A stretch of 64,000 bases of DNA from Chryseobacterium sp. VAUSW3. Lineage in GTDB: Bacteria > Bacteroidota > Bacteroidia > Flavobacteriales > Weeksellaceae. The DNA lies in the NCBI RefSeq assembly GCF_002205795.1, contig NZ_NIUY01000001.1, positions 1-64,000 on the forward strand, given 5' to 3'. Positions 27,605-37,400 of this stretch are shown piece after piece (the stretch's first letter is position 1; every line of letters begins with the position of its first letter). The notes under the pieces are model-generated. The model did no database searches, had not been told where the DNA came from, and saw only the letters and a program-made list of their open reading frames with translations. The translations under genes were made by a program, and so were the position numbers.

Positions 27605-28633
27605 TTATTTGTTAGGATATTTCACGTTCAAGGCCTGCAGAATTGACCAGGTTTCAGCATCCATTACGCCATCATACTTCTCCGGACGGAAATGAAACTG
27701 AAAAGCCTCTATGGTTTTCTTTGTGGCATTATCTACCATTCCCGAAGGCTCTAATCCATAACCCAGTGTTTTAAGCGCGGCCTGATATTTAAAAATAAAT
27801 GGTGCGGTGCTCATTTCAACTGCATAATTTTCGGGAATAATCTGGTTATAGAATTCCTGTTTGGTCGCTTCATCATACCACATGCCTATTTGGTATTCAT
27901 CATAGAGTTTTTTCCAGGGGAATTTCGGGCCCGGATCAGATTTTCTCGTGGGAGCAATATCGGAGTGGGCTAAAATATTGGTTGGTGGTATCATGTAACG
28001 GTCTGCAATATCTTTTACCAAAGCTGCTACTTTTTTCATCTGGGCGTCATCAAAATCCGGGAAAATCCGAATTCCGGAAGCATCGGCAACATAACCTGGA
28101 TTTACAATTTCGATCCCGATGGAAGTATCGTTCAGCATTTTATCATTCCTCCACGCACTTATACCTGCATGGTATGATCTTTTATTTTCATCTACCAACT
28201 GATAAATTTCCTTATCTCCAAGGTTATTCACCAGATAATGCGCACTCACCGACTGCTGGGTAAGCACGGTTACCGATTTGTCATCATCCAAAGCGGTATA
28301 GTGTAAAATAATATATTTCTGACGGAAATTCTGAGCAACTGAAGGGAAAAAGGTTTTCACCACCTTATACCCTTTTGGATTGGCAGAGACGATAGAACCG
28401 TAACTTATGGTATTGTCATTTTTAGAAATATCACCAATGTTTGCCTTAAAAAAGTCGTAATTGCCTTCATGTTGAATTTGCGTTTTTGGAAGCGTTGGCG
28501 TGGGCGGTTTTACCTGTGAAGTTACCTGTGGTACTGGAGTTTTAGATTTTGTTGAATTTTTTTTCACGGGTTGCTGTGAAGCACATGAAGCCAGAGCTAC
28601 AGTTAATCCTATGAGATATAATGAATTACGCAT
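27605..28633 (-). CDS. N-acetylmuramoyl-L-alanine amidase lipoprotein
   Basis: A 342-residue lipoprotein (lipobox ALAS-C17) with a Pro/Thr/Lys-rich linker, an amidase_2 domain and a peptidoglycan-binding domain. Zinc ligands can be seen in IILHYTALDD (His), SYHAGISAW (His) and the DIAPTRKSDPGPKFPW stretch (Asp region). The C-terminal LKTLGYGLEPSGMVDNATKKTIEAFQ is a typical peptidoglycan-binding repeat. It would cleave the bond between MurNAc and the stem peptide in wall turnover or recycling. A -7 box TATTTTTG lies at 28670-28663 on the minus strand, back to back with the tRNA promoter. Confidence 0.9.
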   Translation of the reverse strand: MRNSLYLIGLTVALASCASQQPVKKNSTKSKTPVPQVTSQVKPPTPTLPKTQIQHEGNYDFFKANIGDISKNDNTISYGSIVSANPKGYKVVKTFFPSVAQNFRQKYIILHYTALDDDKSVTVLTQQSVSAHYLVNNLGDKEIYQLVDENKRSYHAGISAWRNDKMLNDTSIGIEIVNPGYVADASGIRIFPDFDDAQMKKVAALVKDIADRYMIPPTNILAHSDIAPTRKSDPGPKFPWKKLYDEYQIGMWYDEATKQEFYNQIIPENYAVEMSTAPFIFKYQAALKTLGYGLEPSGMVDNATKKTIEAFQFHFRPEKYDGVMDAETWSILQALNVKYPNK

Positions 28634-28692
28634 TTTAATCTTATTTTTTAAAATTTATCTTTCAAAAATACAAAAAAATTTAAGCAAAAAGT

Positions 28693-28724
28693 TTTGGTTA
28701 ATATCGAAAACTATTCTATATTTG
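28693..28724 (+). promoter_or_regulatory. Promoter of the tRNA operon
   Basis: TTTG at 28693-28696, 20 bases, then a perfect TATATTTG at 28717-28724: a full match to the Bacteroidota -33/-7 consensus. The first tRNA starts 43 bases downstream. Confidence 0.85.
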
Positions 28725-28766
28725 CACTCGCAATTACAGAACAGAAGCTCTTACAAATATTGCACT

Positions 28767-28853
28767 GGAGAGTTGCCTGAGTGGCCGAAAGGACTTGTTT
28801 GCTAAACAAGCGTACGGGAAACTGTACCAAGGGTTCGAATCCCTTACTCTCCG
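28767..28853 (+). tRNA. tRNA-Ser (GCT)
   Basis: 87 bases with a class II long variable arm. Acceptor arms GGAGAGT and ACTCTCC pair fully, the anticodon loop is TTGCTAA, and the T loop reads TTCGAAT. The CCA end is not encoded. Confidence 0.97.
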
Positions 28854-28874
28854 CAACTTCCACAAAAAATTATT

Positions 28875-28949
28875 CGGGGCGTAGCGTAGTCCGGTCATCG
28901 CGCCTGGTTTGGGACCAGGAGGTCGCAGGTTCGAATCCTGCCGCCCCGA
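28875..28949 (+). tRNA. tRNA-Pro (TGG)
   Basis: 75 bases. Acceptor arms CGGGGCG and CGCCCCG pair fully; the anticodon stem CTGGT / ACCAG encloses loop TTTGGGA with anticodon TGG. The T loop is TTCGAAT. It lies 21 bases after tRNA-Ser. Confidence 0.97.
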
Positions 28950-28996
28950 CTTTTTAAAAAATTCCTTCGGGAATTTTTACATTTATTACCCTATTA

Positions 28997-29071
28997 GGGT
29001 GCGTAGCTCAGCTGGATAGAGCATTCCGATTCAATCGGAACGGTCTTAAAGTTTGGGAAAAACACAAAAAC
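28997..29071 (+). pseudogene. Truncated tRNA-Arg copy lacking its T arm
   Basis: The first 28 bases (28997-29024) are identical to the start of the intact tRNA-Arg at 29072, giving acceptor 5' strand and D arm. The anticodon arm is replaced by a palindrome, TTCCGATTCAATCGGAA, whose loop would place TCA at the anticodon. After CGGTC the sequence diverges, and no T arm or acceptor 3' strand exists. The unit is 75 bases long and abuts the intact gene directly. It cannot fold into a full tRNA. Confidence 0.8.
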
Positions 29072-29526
<455 letters not shown>

Positions 29527-29531
29527 AAAAC

Positions 29532-29559
29532 AACCTTACATATTGTGTGAGGTTTTTTT
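29532..29559 (+). terminator. Terminator after the degenerate tRNA copy
   Basis: AACCTTACA (29532-29540) pairs with TGTGAGGTT (29546-29554; one T-G pair) and is followed by a T run. The broken tRNA-like segment and the nuclease gene therefore could be one transcript. Confidence 0.7.
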
Positions 29560-29624
29560 GTTTACATACTTTTAATCTCCACTGCATTTATTTCTTTAAA
29601 TTTGCACTCAATTCAATACTATTC

Positions 29625-30323
29625 ATGTCACTTCAAATTATAAACTTAAGTAAAAAATTTGGCTCCCAAACCGCATTAAACGGAATCAATCTCGAAATCG
29701 GAAAAAGCGAAATCATCGGGCTTCTGGGCCCAAATGGTGCCGGTAAATCAACGTTAATGAAATCAATTGTCGGCGCGCTTAAAATTGAACAAGGAGCGAT
29801 AATTTTCAACGGCAAGGATGTTACACAAAACGAAACTGAATCAAAGAAAAACATGGGTTTTCTGCCGGAAAACAATCCGCTTTATCCGGAAATGTATGTA
29901 AAAGAGTATCTGAATTTTGTTGCTGATCTCCATAAAATTCGAAAAGAAAGAATTGATGAAGTGATTGAACTCGTAGGAATTACTCCGGAAAAATCAAAAA
30001 AAATCGCTCAGCTTTCCAAAGGTTACAAACAGCGAGTTGGCCTTGCACAGGCCATATTACACTCGCCTGATCTTTTAATTCTGGATGAGCCCACCAATGG
30101 ACTGGATCCTAACCAAATCATCGAAATACGTAATGTAATTAAAGAAATAGGTAAAGAAAAAACCGTGATACTCTCCACCCATATCATGCAGGAAGTAGAA
30201 GCGCTTTGTTCGCGAGTGATTCTCATCCATCAAGGAAATGTAATTCAGGACACCAATATCGATGAATTTAGGGGCAAATATGGCAGCCTGGAAGAAGCTT
30301 TCGCCAGTTATACCCACGAATAA
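29625..30323 (+). CDS. gldA: GldA-like ABC transporter ATP-binding protein
   Basis: A 232-residue ABC ATPase. Walker A is GPNGAGKST (about 37-45), the Q-loop region is GFLPENNPLYPEMYVKEYL, the signature is LSKGYKQRVG, and Walker B is LLILDEPTNGLD. The PENNPLYPEMYVKEYL segment matches GldA of gliding flavobacteria, but the usual longer C-terminal region (GldA of F. johnsoniae is near 300 residues, from memory) is absent. In F. johnsoniae GldA works with GldF and GldG, not seen here. ATG 29625 is chosen over an in-frame ATG at 29490, which lies in the tRNA-remnant region; a -7 box TAAATTTG at 29597-29604 supports this. Confidence 0.8.
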   Translation: MSLQIINLSKKFGSQTALNGINLEIGKSEIIGLLGPNGAGKSTLMKSIVGALKIEQGAIIFNGKDVTQNETESKKNMGFLPENNPLYPEMYVKEYLNFVADLHKIRKERIDEVIELVGITPEKSKKIAQLSKGYKQRVGLAQAILHSPDLLILDEPTNGLDPNQIIEIRNVIKEIGKEKTVILSTHIMQEVEALCSRVILIHQGNVIQDTNIDEFRGKYGSLEEAFASYTHE

Positions 30324-30355
30324 AAAATCCCGCAACTTAAAATTGCGGGATTTTT
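30322..30355. terminator. Bidirectional terminator between gldA and the SRPBCC gene
   Basis: AAATCCCGCAA pairs with TTGCGGGATTT around a short loop, flanked by A and T runs, between convergent genes. Confidence 0.85.
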
Positions 30356-30372
30356 AGCCATAATATTTTTCC

Positions 30373-30759
30373 TTACAGTTTTTCCAGATTATCGGAAAGG
30401 GTGTTGATAAAATTCTGCAGCGGTTTTTCGACCATCATTTTAATAAAAGGATTAAATTTTCCTTCAAAGAGCAACTGAACTTCAGTTTGGCTTTCGTTTA
30501 AAGCATTCATCAAACCTTTCAGTTCAAAATCCAGACTTGAGCTTGCAGATTTCAGCACTACAGCCTTGTCGCTCACTTCTTCAATTTTCAACGCGATTTC
30601 CGGCATTCCTTTTAAACCGAACTTAAACCCATTATCACGAACTTCGAAGTTTTGTAGTGAATCGGGCATCAGGTTTTTATAATCTTCAGGTTTATTTAGC
30701 ATTTCAACCAGTGTATTAACCGATTTATTTACTACAATTTTACGTCCTTCTAAATTCAT
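30373..30759 (-). CDS. SRPBCC (START-like) family protein
   Basis: A 128-residue soluble protein with the pattern of a small helix-grip fold: N-terminal strand GRKIVVNKSVNTLVEMLNKPEDYKNLMP, central beta strands and a C-terminal amphipathic helix (MVEKPLQNFINTLSDNLEKL). The family binds hydrophobic ligands, but no ligand or pathway can be named. It diverges from the NUDIX gene; the start codons are 32 bases apart, so the promoters overlap. Confidence 0.75.
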   Translation of the reverse strand: MNLEGRKIVVNKSVNTLVEMLNKPEDYKNLMPDSLQNFEVRDNGFKFGLKGMPEIALKIEEVSDKAVVLKSASSSLDFELKGLMNALNESQTEVQLLFEGKFNPFIKMMVEKPLQNFINTLSDNLEKL

Positions 30760-30764
30760 TTTTA

Positions 30765-30772
30765 TATTTTTG
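30765..30772 (+). promoter_or_regulatory. -7 box deciding the NUDIX start
   Basis: TATTTTTG fits TAnnTTTG. It ends one base before an ATG at 30774, so that ATG would lie at or before the transcript start; ATG 30792 is therefore the better start. Confidence 0.5.
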
Positions 30773-30791
30773 TATGATTAAAACGTTGCAA

Positions 30792-31397
30792 ATGTATAAA
30801 GTTTTCGTGAATGAAAAAAAATTAACTTTAAGTAAATATCCGGAAGAGATCGATAAAAAACTTAGGTTTGAAGGATTTGCAACCCTGGAAATTGCCGTAG
30901 ATCTTCTTCAAAACACTTCCTGCCCTGAGCTGAATGTTTACGGTGAAAATCTTGAAGAAATCTGGGAAGATTTCACCCATATGTTCCGGGTGATTGAAGC
31001 GGCCGGTGGCGTTGTAAGAAACAAAAACGGCGAAATTTTATTTATTCACCGAATCGGAAGATGGGATTTGCCTAAAGGAAAAATTGAAAAAGGCGAATCG
31101 CTGGAACAGGCTGCCCTGCGCGAAATCGAAGAAGAAACCGGACTAAAAGAACTGATTCTTGAAGAATTCATCAACAATACATTTCACCTTTACACCGAAC
31201 GAAACGGCGAGAAAATTTTAAAGACAACTTATTGGTTCAGAATGAATTATGTAGGTAATGAAACTCCAATACCACAAACAGAAGAAGGAATTACCGCAGT
31301 TTCATGGAAGAATAAGGACGAAATTATGAATGAAGTTTTTCCTAAAACCTTCAATAACATCAAACTTATCCTGAATGACTACTGGGAGCAGATTTAA
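30792..31397 (+). CDS. NUDIX hydrolase
   Basis: A 201-residue protein. A beta-rich N-terminal region (1-70) precedes the NUDIX fold, with the box GKIEKGESLEQAALREIEEETGL at about 96-118 matching GX5EX7REUXEEXGU, so metal binding and phosphoanhydride cleavage of a nucleoside-diphosphate-linked compound are expected. The substrate is unknown. The start at 30792 is chosen from the -7 box position; ATG 30774 would add six residues. The stop overlaps the convergent murF stop by four bases. Confidence 0.87.
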   Translation: MYKVFVNEKKLTLSKYPEEIDKKLRFEGFATLEIAVDLLQNTSCPELNVYGENLEEIWEDFTHMFRVIEAAGGVVRNKNGEILFIHRIGRWDLPKGKIEKGESLEQAALREIEEETGLKELILEEFINNTFHLYTERNGEKILKTTYWFRMNYVGNETPIPQTEEGITAVSWKNKDEIMNEVFPKTFNNIKLILNDYWEQI

Positions 31398-32668
31398 TCT
31401 ATAAATTCCAGCACTTTTTCTAAGGCGATGCCACGCGAAGCTTTCAGGAGTATATTTTTCGATTCGATTTTTCTGTCTTTTAAAACCTGAGATAGTTCTT
31501 CAGAATTTTCATACGATGTAAAATGTTCATTTACTTTTTTGAAGTATTTTCCGACTGTAATAATTTCATCAAAACCAAGTGATTCAGCCAAATCGAGAAT
31601 GTTTTGGTGTTCCACGTCCGATTCTTCGCCCAGCTCCAGCATGTCACCGATAATAATCGTTTTTGAACCTTCAAACCTGCTGAAATTCCGCAGCGATTCT
31701 GCCATCGAGCTCGGATTGGCGTTATACGTATCGAGAACGAAGGTTTTGCCGTTACGTTCCAGAATTTGCGAGCGCATATTGGTTGGCGTATAATTTTCGA
31801 TTGCAGTTTTAATCTGACTAAAATTCAGCCCGAAATGAAATCCCAAACTCGCAGCAGCGCACAGATTGGTAAAGTTATAACTTCCGGTGAGTTTCGATTG
31901 CGCTTTATCTTCTTTAAAACTTAATCCAACGAAATGATCCTTCGAAAATTCTTCAAAGTAATAATCGGAATTTTCTTTACCGAAAGTTATTTTCGGAGAA
32001 TAGTCTGCAGTTTTTTCCGTCTGGATAGGATCGTTTTCGTTGACCAGAATTGTTTGTTCAGCAGTTTTTAGATAATCGTACAGTTCCGATTTACCTTTAA
32101 TAACTCCTTCAAAACCACCGAAGCCTTCGAGATGGGCTTTCCCGAAATTCGTGATGTAACCGTAATTGGGTTTTGCAATTTTACACAGCAGTTCAATCTC
32201 TTTCTGATGGTTTGCTCCCATTTCTACTACTGCCAGTTCATGTTCCGGCTTTATGGAAAGTAGGGTAAGCGGCACCCCGATGTGATTATTGAGATTCCCG
32301 AAAGTGTACTGAACTTTATATTTCTGAGACAGAACCGCATGAATAATCTCTTTGGTTGTGGTTTTGCCGTTGCTGCCTGTAAGTGCGATGACGGGTATTT
32401 TGATATGATTGCGGTGATACGATGCAAGCTCCTGCAAAAACGCTAAAGTCGAATGAACAAAGAAAATATTCCTTTCCTGATTTTCGAAATTTTTATCTTC
32501 AACAATAACAGCCAACGCGCCTTTGTTAATGGCATCTTCCGCTGAAACGGCGGCGTTGAAATTCTCGCCTGAGAAAGCAAAAAAGATATCATTTTTTTCG
32601 ACTTTACGGCTGTCGATGGTTACTTTTCCGAACTTCAGGAAAAGCGGGTAGAAAGAAGCTGCATTCAT
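31394..32668 (-). CDS. murF: UDP-N-acetylmuramoyl-tripeptide--D-alanyl-D-alanine ligase
   Basis: A 424-residue Mur ligase adding D-Ala-D-Ala to the UDP-MurNAc-tripeptide in the cytoplasm. The ATP loop TGSNGKTTTKE is at 97-107; NLNNHIGVPLTLL and VVEMGANHQKEIELL are family motifs, and DTYNANPSSMAESL marks the C-terminal domain start. It lies downstream of gldJ, as I recall for other flavobacteria, but a terminator between them suggests separate transcription. Confidence 0.93.
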   Translation of the reverse strand: MNAASFYPLFLKFGKVTIDSRKVEKNDIFFAFSGENFNAAVSAEDAINKGALAVIVEDKNFENQERNIFFVHSTLAFLQELASYHRNHIKIPVIALTGSNGKTTTKEIIHAVLSQKYKVQYTFGNLNNHIGVPLTLLSIKPEHELAVVEMGANHQKEIELLCKIAKPNYGYITNFGKAHLEGFGGFEGVIKGKSELYDYLKTAEQTILVNENDPIQTEKTADYSPKITFGKENSDYYFEEFSKDHFVGLSFKEDKAQSKLTGSYNFTNLCAAASLGFHFGLNFSQIKTAIENYTPTNMRSQILERNGKTFVLDTYNANPSSMAESLRNFSRFEGSKTIIIGDMLELGEESDVEHQNILDLAESLGFDEIITVGKYFKKVNEHFTSYENSEELSQVLKDRKIESKNILLKASRGIALEKVLEFID

Positions 32669-32679
32669 TTGCCAAAAAT

Positions 32680-32713
32680 AAAAAATCCTTCTGCAAATAC
32701 AGAAGGATTTTTA
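32680..32713 (-). terminator. Terminator after gldJ
   Basis: AATCCTTCTG (32684-32693) pairs with CAGAAGGATT (32700-32709); A and T runs flank both sides. It separates gldJ from murF. Confidence 0.85.
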
Positions 32714-32728
32714 AATATTTTAGATTAA

Positions 32729-34336
32729 TTATCTTTTGGTTCTGCCTTTTCCGCTGGACTTGGCATCCTGTGCAACGCGGAAACCAACCCAACCGTAAGC
32801 TTTCGCTTCGTCACGGAATCTTCTCTGTCCCGGATCAAGCCAGTAAGCTCCGTCGAGCCATGATCCACCTTTGATCACACGCACTTCATTGGATACTCTT
32901 GTCGTTCTAGAAACAGGATCTTTTTGTAAAACCACTCTTCCTCTTCCGTCAACAATAAATCTTTTCTGCTTAGAGTTGTACATGTTATAACCAGCAGTAG
33001 TACTGTCTTCCGCTCGTCCGTAACCTGCATCGAGTGAAGACTGGAAGTCCCCGTCTCTGAAGTTTCTGTTATCGGCAACCACTTCTCTTTCGTACTGGCC
33101 TGGAAGTCCTCTGTAAACAAGTCTTCCGTCAGCTAAGGTATCATACTTCGCTTCCTCTACTTTTTTGAAAGTTCCGTCTTGATTTTTCACCACTTCTTTG
33201 GCAACGTTTCCTCTGTAATAGTTGAAATCGCTGGCTTCGTCATCAATGATCGGTCTGTAAACATCGGCAGTCCATTCTGCAACGTTACCGAACATGCCGT
33301 AGATTCCTAAATTATTGGAAGGATACTGTTTTACATCTGCTGTAGTTGGTGATCCGTCGTTTTTCCAACCTGCTACCCCTGAATAATCACCTCTGCCCTG
33401 CTTGAAGTTTTCCAGGTACATTCCTCTGTCTCTGCCTTTTTTACCTTTCAGCTGCTGAATTTCCGGCTGCTTGTTGGTATACAGGTTATATTCTCTTTCT
33501 TTCTGCATTCCCAGTGCTGCGAATTCCCATTCCACTTCTGTAGGAAGACGGAATTTTTCAACTACACCTGCTGTAGCATTACGGTTTGCCGCAAGAATTC
33601 TTTCGTTAGAAGTTCTGATACCTGATTTTTGCTTTAATCTTTCCTTATTGATATAAGCTTCCATTTCAGGATCATTTCCTTTGAATTTATCGAGGTTGAA
33701 GGCATTTGCTCCCTGGTTGTTAGCATCATTGGTATAGAAATCTTTTGAGATTACCCCTTGCTCCATCAAAGCTTTTTCGTTCGCTCTGTCGGTAAGCCAG
33801 TCACAGTATCTTGAAGCCTGTAGCCATGAAACTCCTACTACCGGATAGTAATCAAATTCCGGGCTGCGGAAATAGGTTTCAGCAAAATCGTTTCTTGAAA
33901 GTTCGTTATTCCAAACTAAAGTATCGGGAAGAGCTCCCTTGTAAATCTCTTTAAAACTAGGATCTGATGGTGGGAAAACATATTTCAGCCACGTTACATA
34001 TTCTCTATATTCGTAGTTCGTAATTTCTGTTTCGCCGATAAAAAATGCGCTCACCTGCATTCTTCTGGGCGTATTGTTCCAGTCGTGCATTACATCATCT
34101 TTCACCAACCCCATGGTAAAAGTTCCGCCTTCTACATATACCATTCCCGGCCATCCTTTCTGTTTTTGTTGTTTTCCGGTGAAAAACCATCCTTTCTGAT
34201 CATTTGGCTTCCATCCTGTTTTACTGGTAAAACGTTTTGTACCACCGCCTTTTTTGCTGTTACCGCCTCCTCCGCAACTGATCATAAAAAGTGTAGAGCT
34301 TAACGCTATTAATGTAAACAACTTTAGTTTATTCAT
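32729..34336 (-). CDS. gldJ: Gliding motility lipoprotein GldJ
   Basis: A 535-residue lipoprotein (signal ending FMIS-C, then a Gly/Lys-rich linker) with a sulfatase-modifying-factor (FGE) type domain: MVYVEGGTFTMG, RLPTEVEWEFAALG, GNVAEWTADVYRP and VIKGGSWLDGAYWLDPGQRRF are its hallmark blocks. GldJ is required for type IX secretion and gliding in Flavobacterium johnsoniae, where it lies beside porU and porV as here. The ATG at 34336 is chosen because an in-frame TTG at 34357 would precede the signal peptide. It diverges from porU by 161 bases. Confidence 0.92.
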   Translation of the reverse strand: MNKLKLFTLIALSSTLFMISCGGGGNSKKGGGTKRFTSKTGWKPNDQKGWFFTGKQQKQKGWPGMVYVEGGTFTMGLVKDDVMHDWNNTPRRMQVSAFFIGETEITNYEYREYVTWLKYVFPPSDPSFKEIYKGALPDTLVWNNELSRNDFAETYFRSPEFDYYPVVGVSWLQASRYCDWLTDRANEKALMEQGVISKDFYTNDANNQGANAFNLDKFKGNDPEMEAYINKERLKQKSGIRTSNERILAANRNATAGVVEKFRLPTEVEWEFAALGMQKEREYNLYTNKQPEIQQLKGKKGRDRGMYLENFKQGRGDYSGVAGWKNDGSPTTADVKQYPSNNLGIYGMFGNVAEWTADVYRPIIDDEASDFNYYRGNVAKEVVKNQDGTFKKVEEAKYDTLADGRLVYRGLPGQYEREVVADNRNFRDGDFQSSLDAGYGRAEDSTTAGYNMYNSKQKRFIVDGRGRVVLQKDPVSRTTRVSNEVRVIKGGSWLDGAYWLDPGQRRFRDEAKAYGWVGFRVAQDAKSSGKGRTKR

Positions 34337-34497
34337 AGTTGATATAGATATTTTCAAAGTACAAAGAAAAATGAAATTATTTAATAACCCAAATTATAGA
34401 TTGATTTTTTTTAGAAAACGTTAACAAATTAATTTTATTGCATATATCGTTATTTATTATTTTTCGTTTAATTTGTAATTCTGAAACTTAACACCTG

Positions 34498-37400
34498 ATG
34501 AAACGCATTTTTATTCTACTATTTATACTATTTTTTTCAATTGGTTTTTCTCAAACTGTGAAACTACAGTGGGAAGGCAATAAAGTGATCGATTTTGGAA
34601 ATTATCAGGTTACGGTTCCTTTTTTTAAGAATGAGGGTTTTGCTTTTGAGGAAAGTTCAGTTTATTTTCGGTCTACCATGAAATATTCTGGCGTGAATCA
34701 GAAAGTTACCAATTTTGTCTGGGAAAAAATCACCCCTAAAGAACTTTTTGAAATCAGTCCATCGGACATTCCTGCCCGGGAAGAAACTGAAATAAGTGAT
34801 TTTACCAATCCGTATACCAACGAAAAAACAATAAATATCAGAGTCGCTGCGCTAAAAACCGAAAACGGAAATCTTTACAGACTTTCGTCTTTCAGTATCG
34901 TGAACAGCAGCGCACCGGAACCCAACCCTTTATTTTCAGGAAAAGTGGGCACCACCGAAAATCCTTTGAAAACCGGAACATTTTATAAAATAAAGGTTGA
35001 TAAATCAGGCGTTTTTAAAATTACCTCGAAATTTTTGCGCGACAACGGCATCAACCCTTCCAATATTAATCCGAAAAACTTCAGGATTTATGGTAATGGT
35101 GGTTTGATGCTGCCCGAGCACAATCTTGACTCTAGATATTCTGCGTTACAGGAAAACGCCATACAGGTTGTAGGCCAGGACGATGGAACCTGGAATGAGG
35201 AAGATTATGCCCTTTTCTACGCCCAGGGTCCACACGGATACAACGTATATAAAACACAGGGGAATACCGATGGTAGTGGCAACAGGCGTATTGAAACCCG
35301 AACTGACACTTCGGCAAACTTCATCAATATCTACAGTGATTTTGCGTTTTATTTTATCAATTTCGATTTGGGACCCGGAAAAAGAATTCTGGAAACAGAT
35401 ACGCCCGTAACTGCTGATGCCATTACCCGTTATGATGATTACCAGTTTATTAATGAGGAAAAGTTCAATTTAATGAAAATCGGCCGCATCTGGACCGGCG
35501 ATGCCATTACCGAAAACAAAGTAGTCACATTCACCACCAGATCACCCATACAGCCCACAGATATCATTAAATACCGCAGCAGATATATCGGTTACCTATC
35601 TTCGGGAAATAAAATTACTGTAAATCTCAATAATCAGAGTCCGTACAATTATACTATTTCTCCTGCCGACAAAAAAGAGTACATTCCGATTGTCTATACG
35701 GGAACACTTACCAATTTACAGGGCAGTCAGCTTACTTTCAATTACAGTCCCGATACCTCCAGCAATCCGAACGGGAAGTTTTATTTCGATTATGCTGAAG
35801 TGCAGTACAAAGAAGACTTGAAATTCAATAATACGCAGATGAATTTCCGCAGCTACTCCATTGCGGAGGGCAGCGGAACAAACTACACTTTCAGTATATC
35901 AGATGCCGGTTCATTAGAGCAGGTTTGGGAGGTTTCAGACATTACCAATGTGACTAAAAAAGTAAACAAAGCCGGCGGCAACAGCACGTTCAGTTTTGGA
36001 TACATCGCCAGCAGCAATACATTTGTGAACGAATTTGTTGCCTTTAAAAGCAGTGAAGCTTTTGCACCGGCATTTGTAGGTAAAATTGAAAATCAGGACC
36101 TTTCCGGCTTACAGAATATTGATTATTTAATGATTTCTTCACCTGAAATGTTGGGCAACGCACAAAGACTGGCGAACTATTATCAGGATAAATTCAATGT
36201 TGCCGTGGTTGATGTGAATAAGATTTACAACGAATTCAGCAGCGGGAACAAAGATATTACAGCAATCAGGGATTTTGCGACAAAGCTCAATACCCCTACT
36301 GGGAAATTGAAATATCTTTTCATTCTGGGCGATACTTCTTATGATTTCCGCGGGATCAATCATCCCGGAGCCGATATTGTACCCTCATTTCAGAGTGAGG
36401 AAAGCGGGAATTATGCAGATTCTTTCGTATCAGACGATTATTTTACCATGACCTCGCCGCAGAGTATGACCGCCATCCGTTTATCTTCAACCCTTCCCAA
36501 TTTTCCGGTCGGAAGGTTGCCGGCCGGCAATGTATCCGAAGCTAAACTTCTGATCGACAAAGCGCTGGCTTATAATAATGCACTTCCGGGCCAGTCGACC
36601 CCTTTCGGTGAATGGCGCATGAAAATGGATTTTGTTGTGGATGATGATGCCGACAACCTCCTCCCGTTCCACAACACCATGAATGCTTCTTTGGTGAACG
36701 TTTTCGAAAACGGAACACTCAGGAAGGAATACAATATCCGGAAATTATATCTGGATTCATTTACCGCGCAGACTTCAGCCGGCGGACAGCGGTATCCGCA
36801 GGTCAATCAGGCAATTTCCAACGATGTCGGGAACAGCCTTTATCTCTTTTACTTTGGGCATGGCGGGATCAACGGTTGGGCGCAGGAGCGTGTGCTGACG
36901 ATCGATATGATTCAGAATTTTAACAATTATAACGCAGTATATTCGCGGCTTCCGCTTGTTTCTACTATTACCTGTGAATTTACGTTGTGGGACGATCCTG
37001 CAACCTTCTCTGCGGGTGAACAGGTCATCAAATCAAAACAGGGCGGTGCTTCGATGATGCTTACCTCCAGCCGCGCGATTGGTGTGGGGTATGGCGAAGA
37101 ATTTACGACCATTTTTACCCGCCATCTCTTTGAACTCGTGAATGATGATTTCATTTCGCTTGGTGACGCCTTCCTGAAAGCTAAAATCGAAAAAGGCACC
37201 CATAGCGACCATTTAAAAGTAAACCTTTTAGGTGATCCGGCGACAAAATTAAGCCGCCCCAAAAGACTGCTGAACATCGATGAAGTTGAATCTCCCGTTC
37301 CCGGACAGTTGCGTGCACTGGATTTCGTAAAGGTAAAAGGGCACATCAACAAAGCCGATGGAACCTTAGATACTTCCTTCAACGGCAGAGTCGCCATCAA

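Noticed and set aside
28997-29071. Working suppressor tRNA with TCA anticodon
   Set aside because: No T arm or acceptor 3' strand exists, so it cannot be charged as a tRNA.
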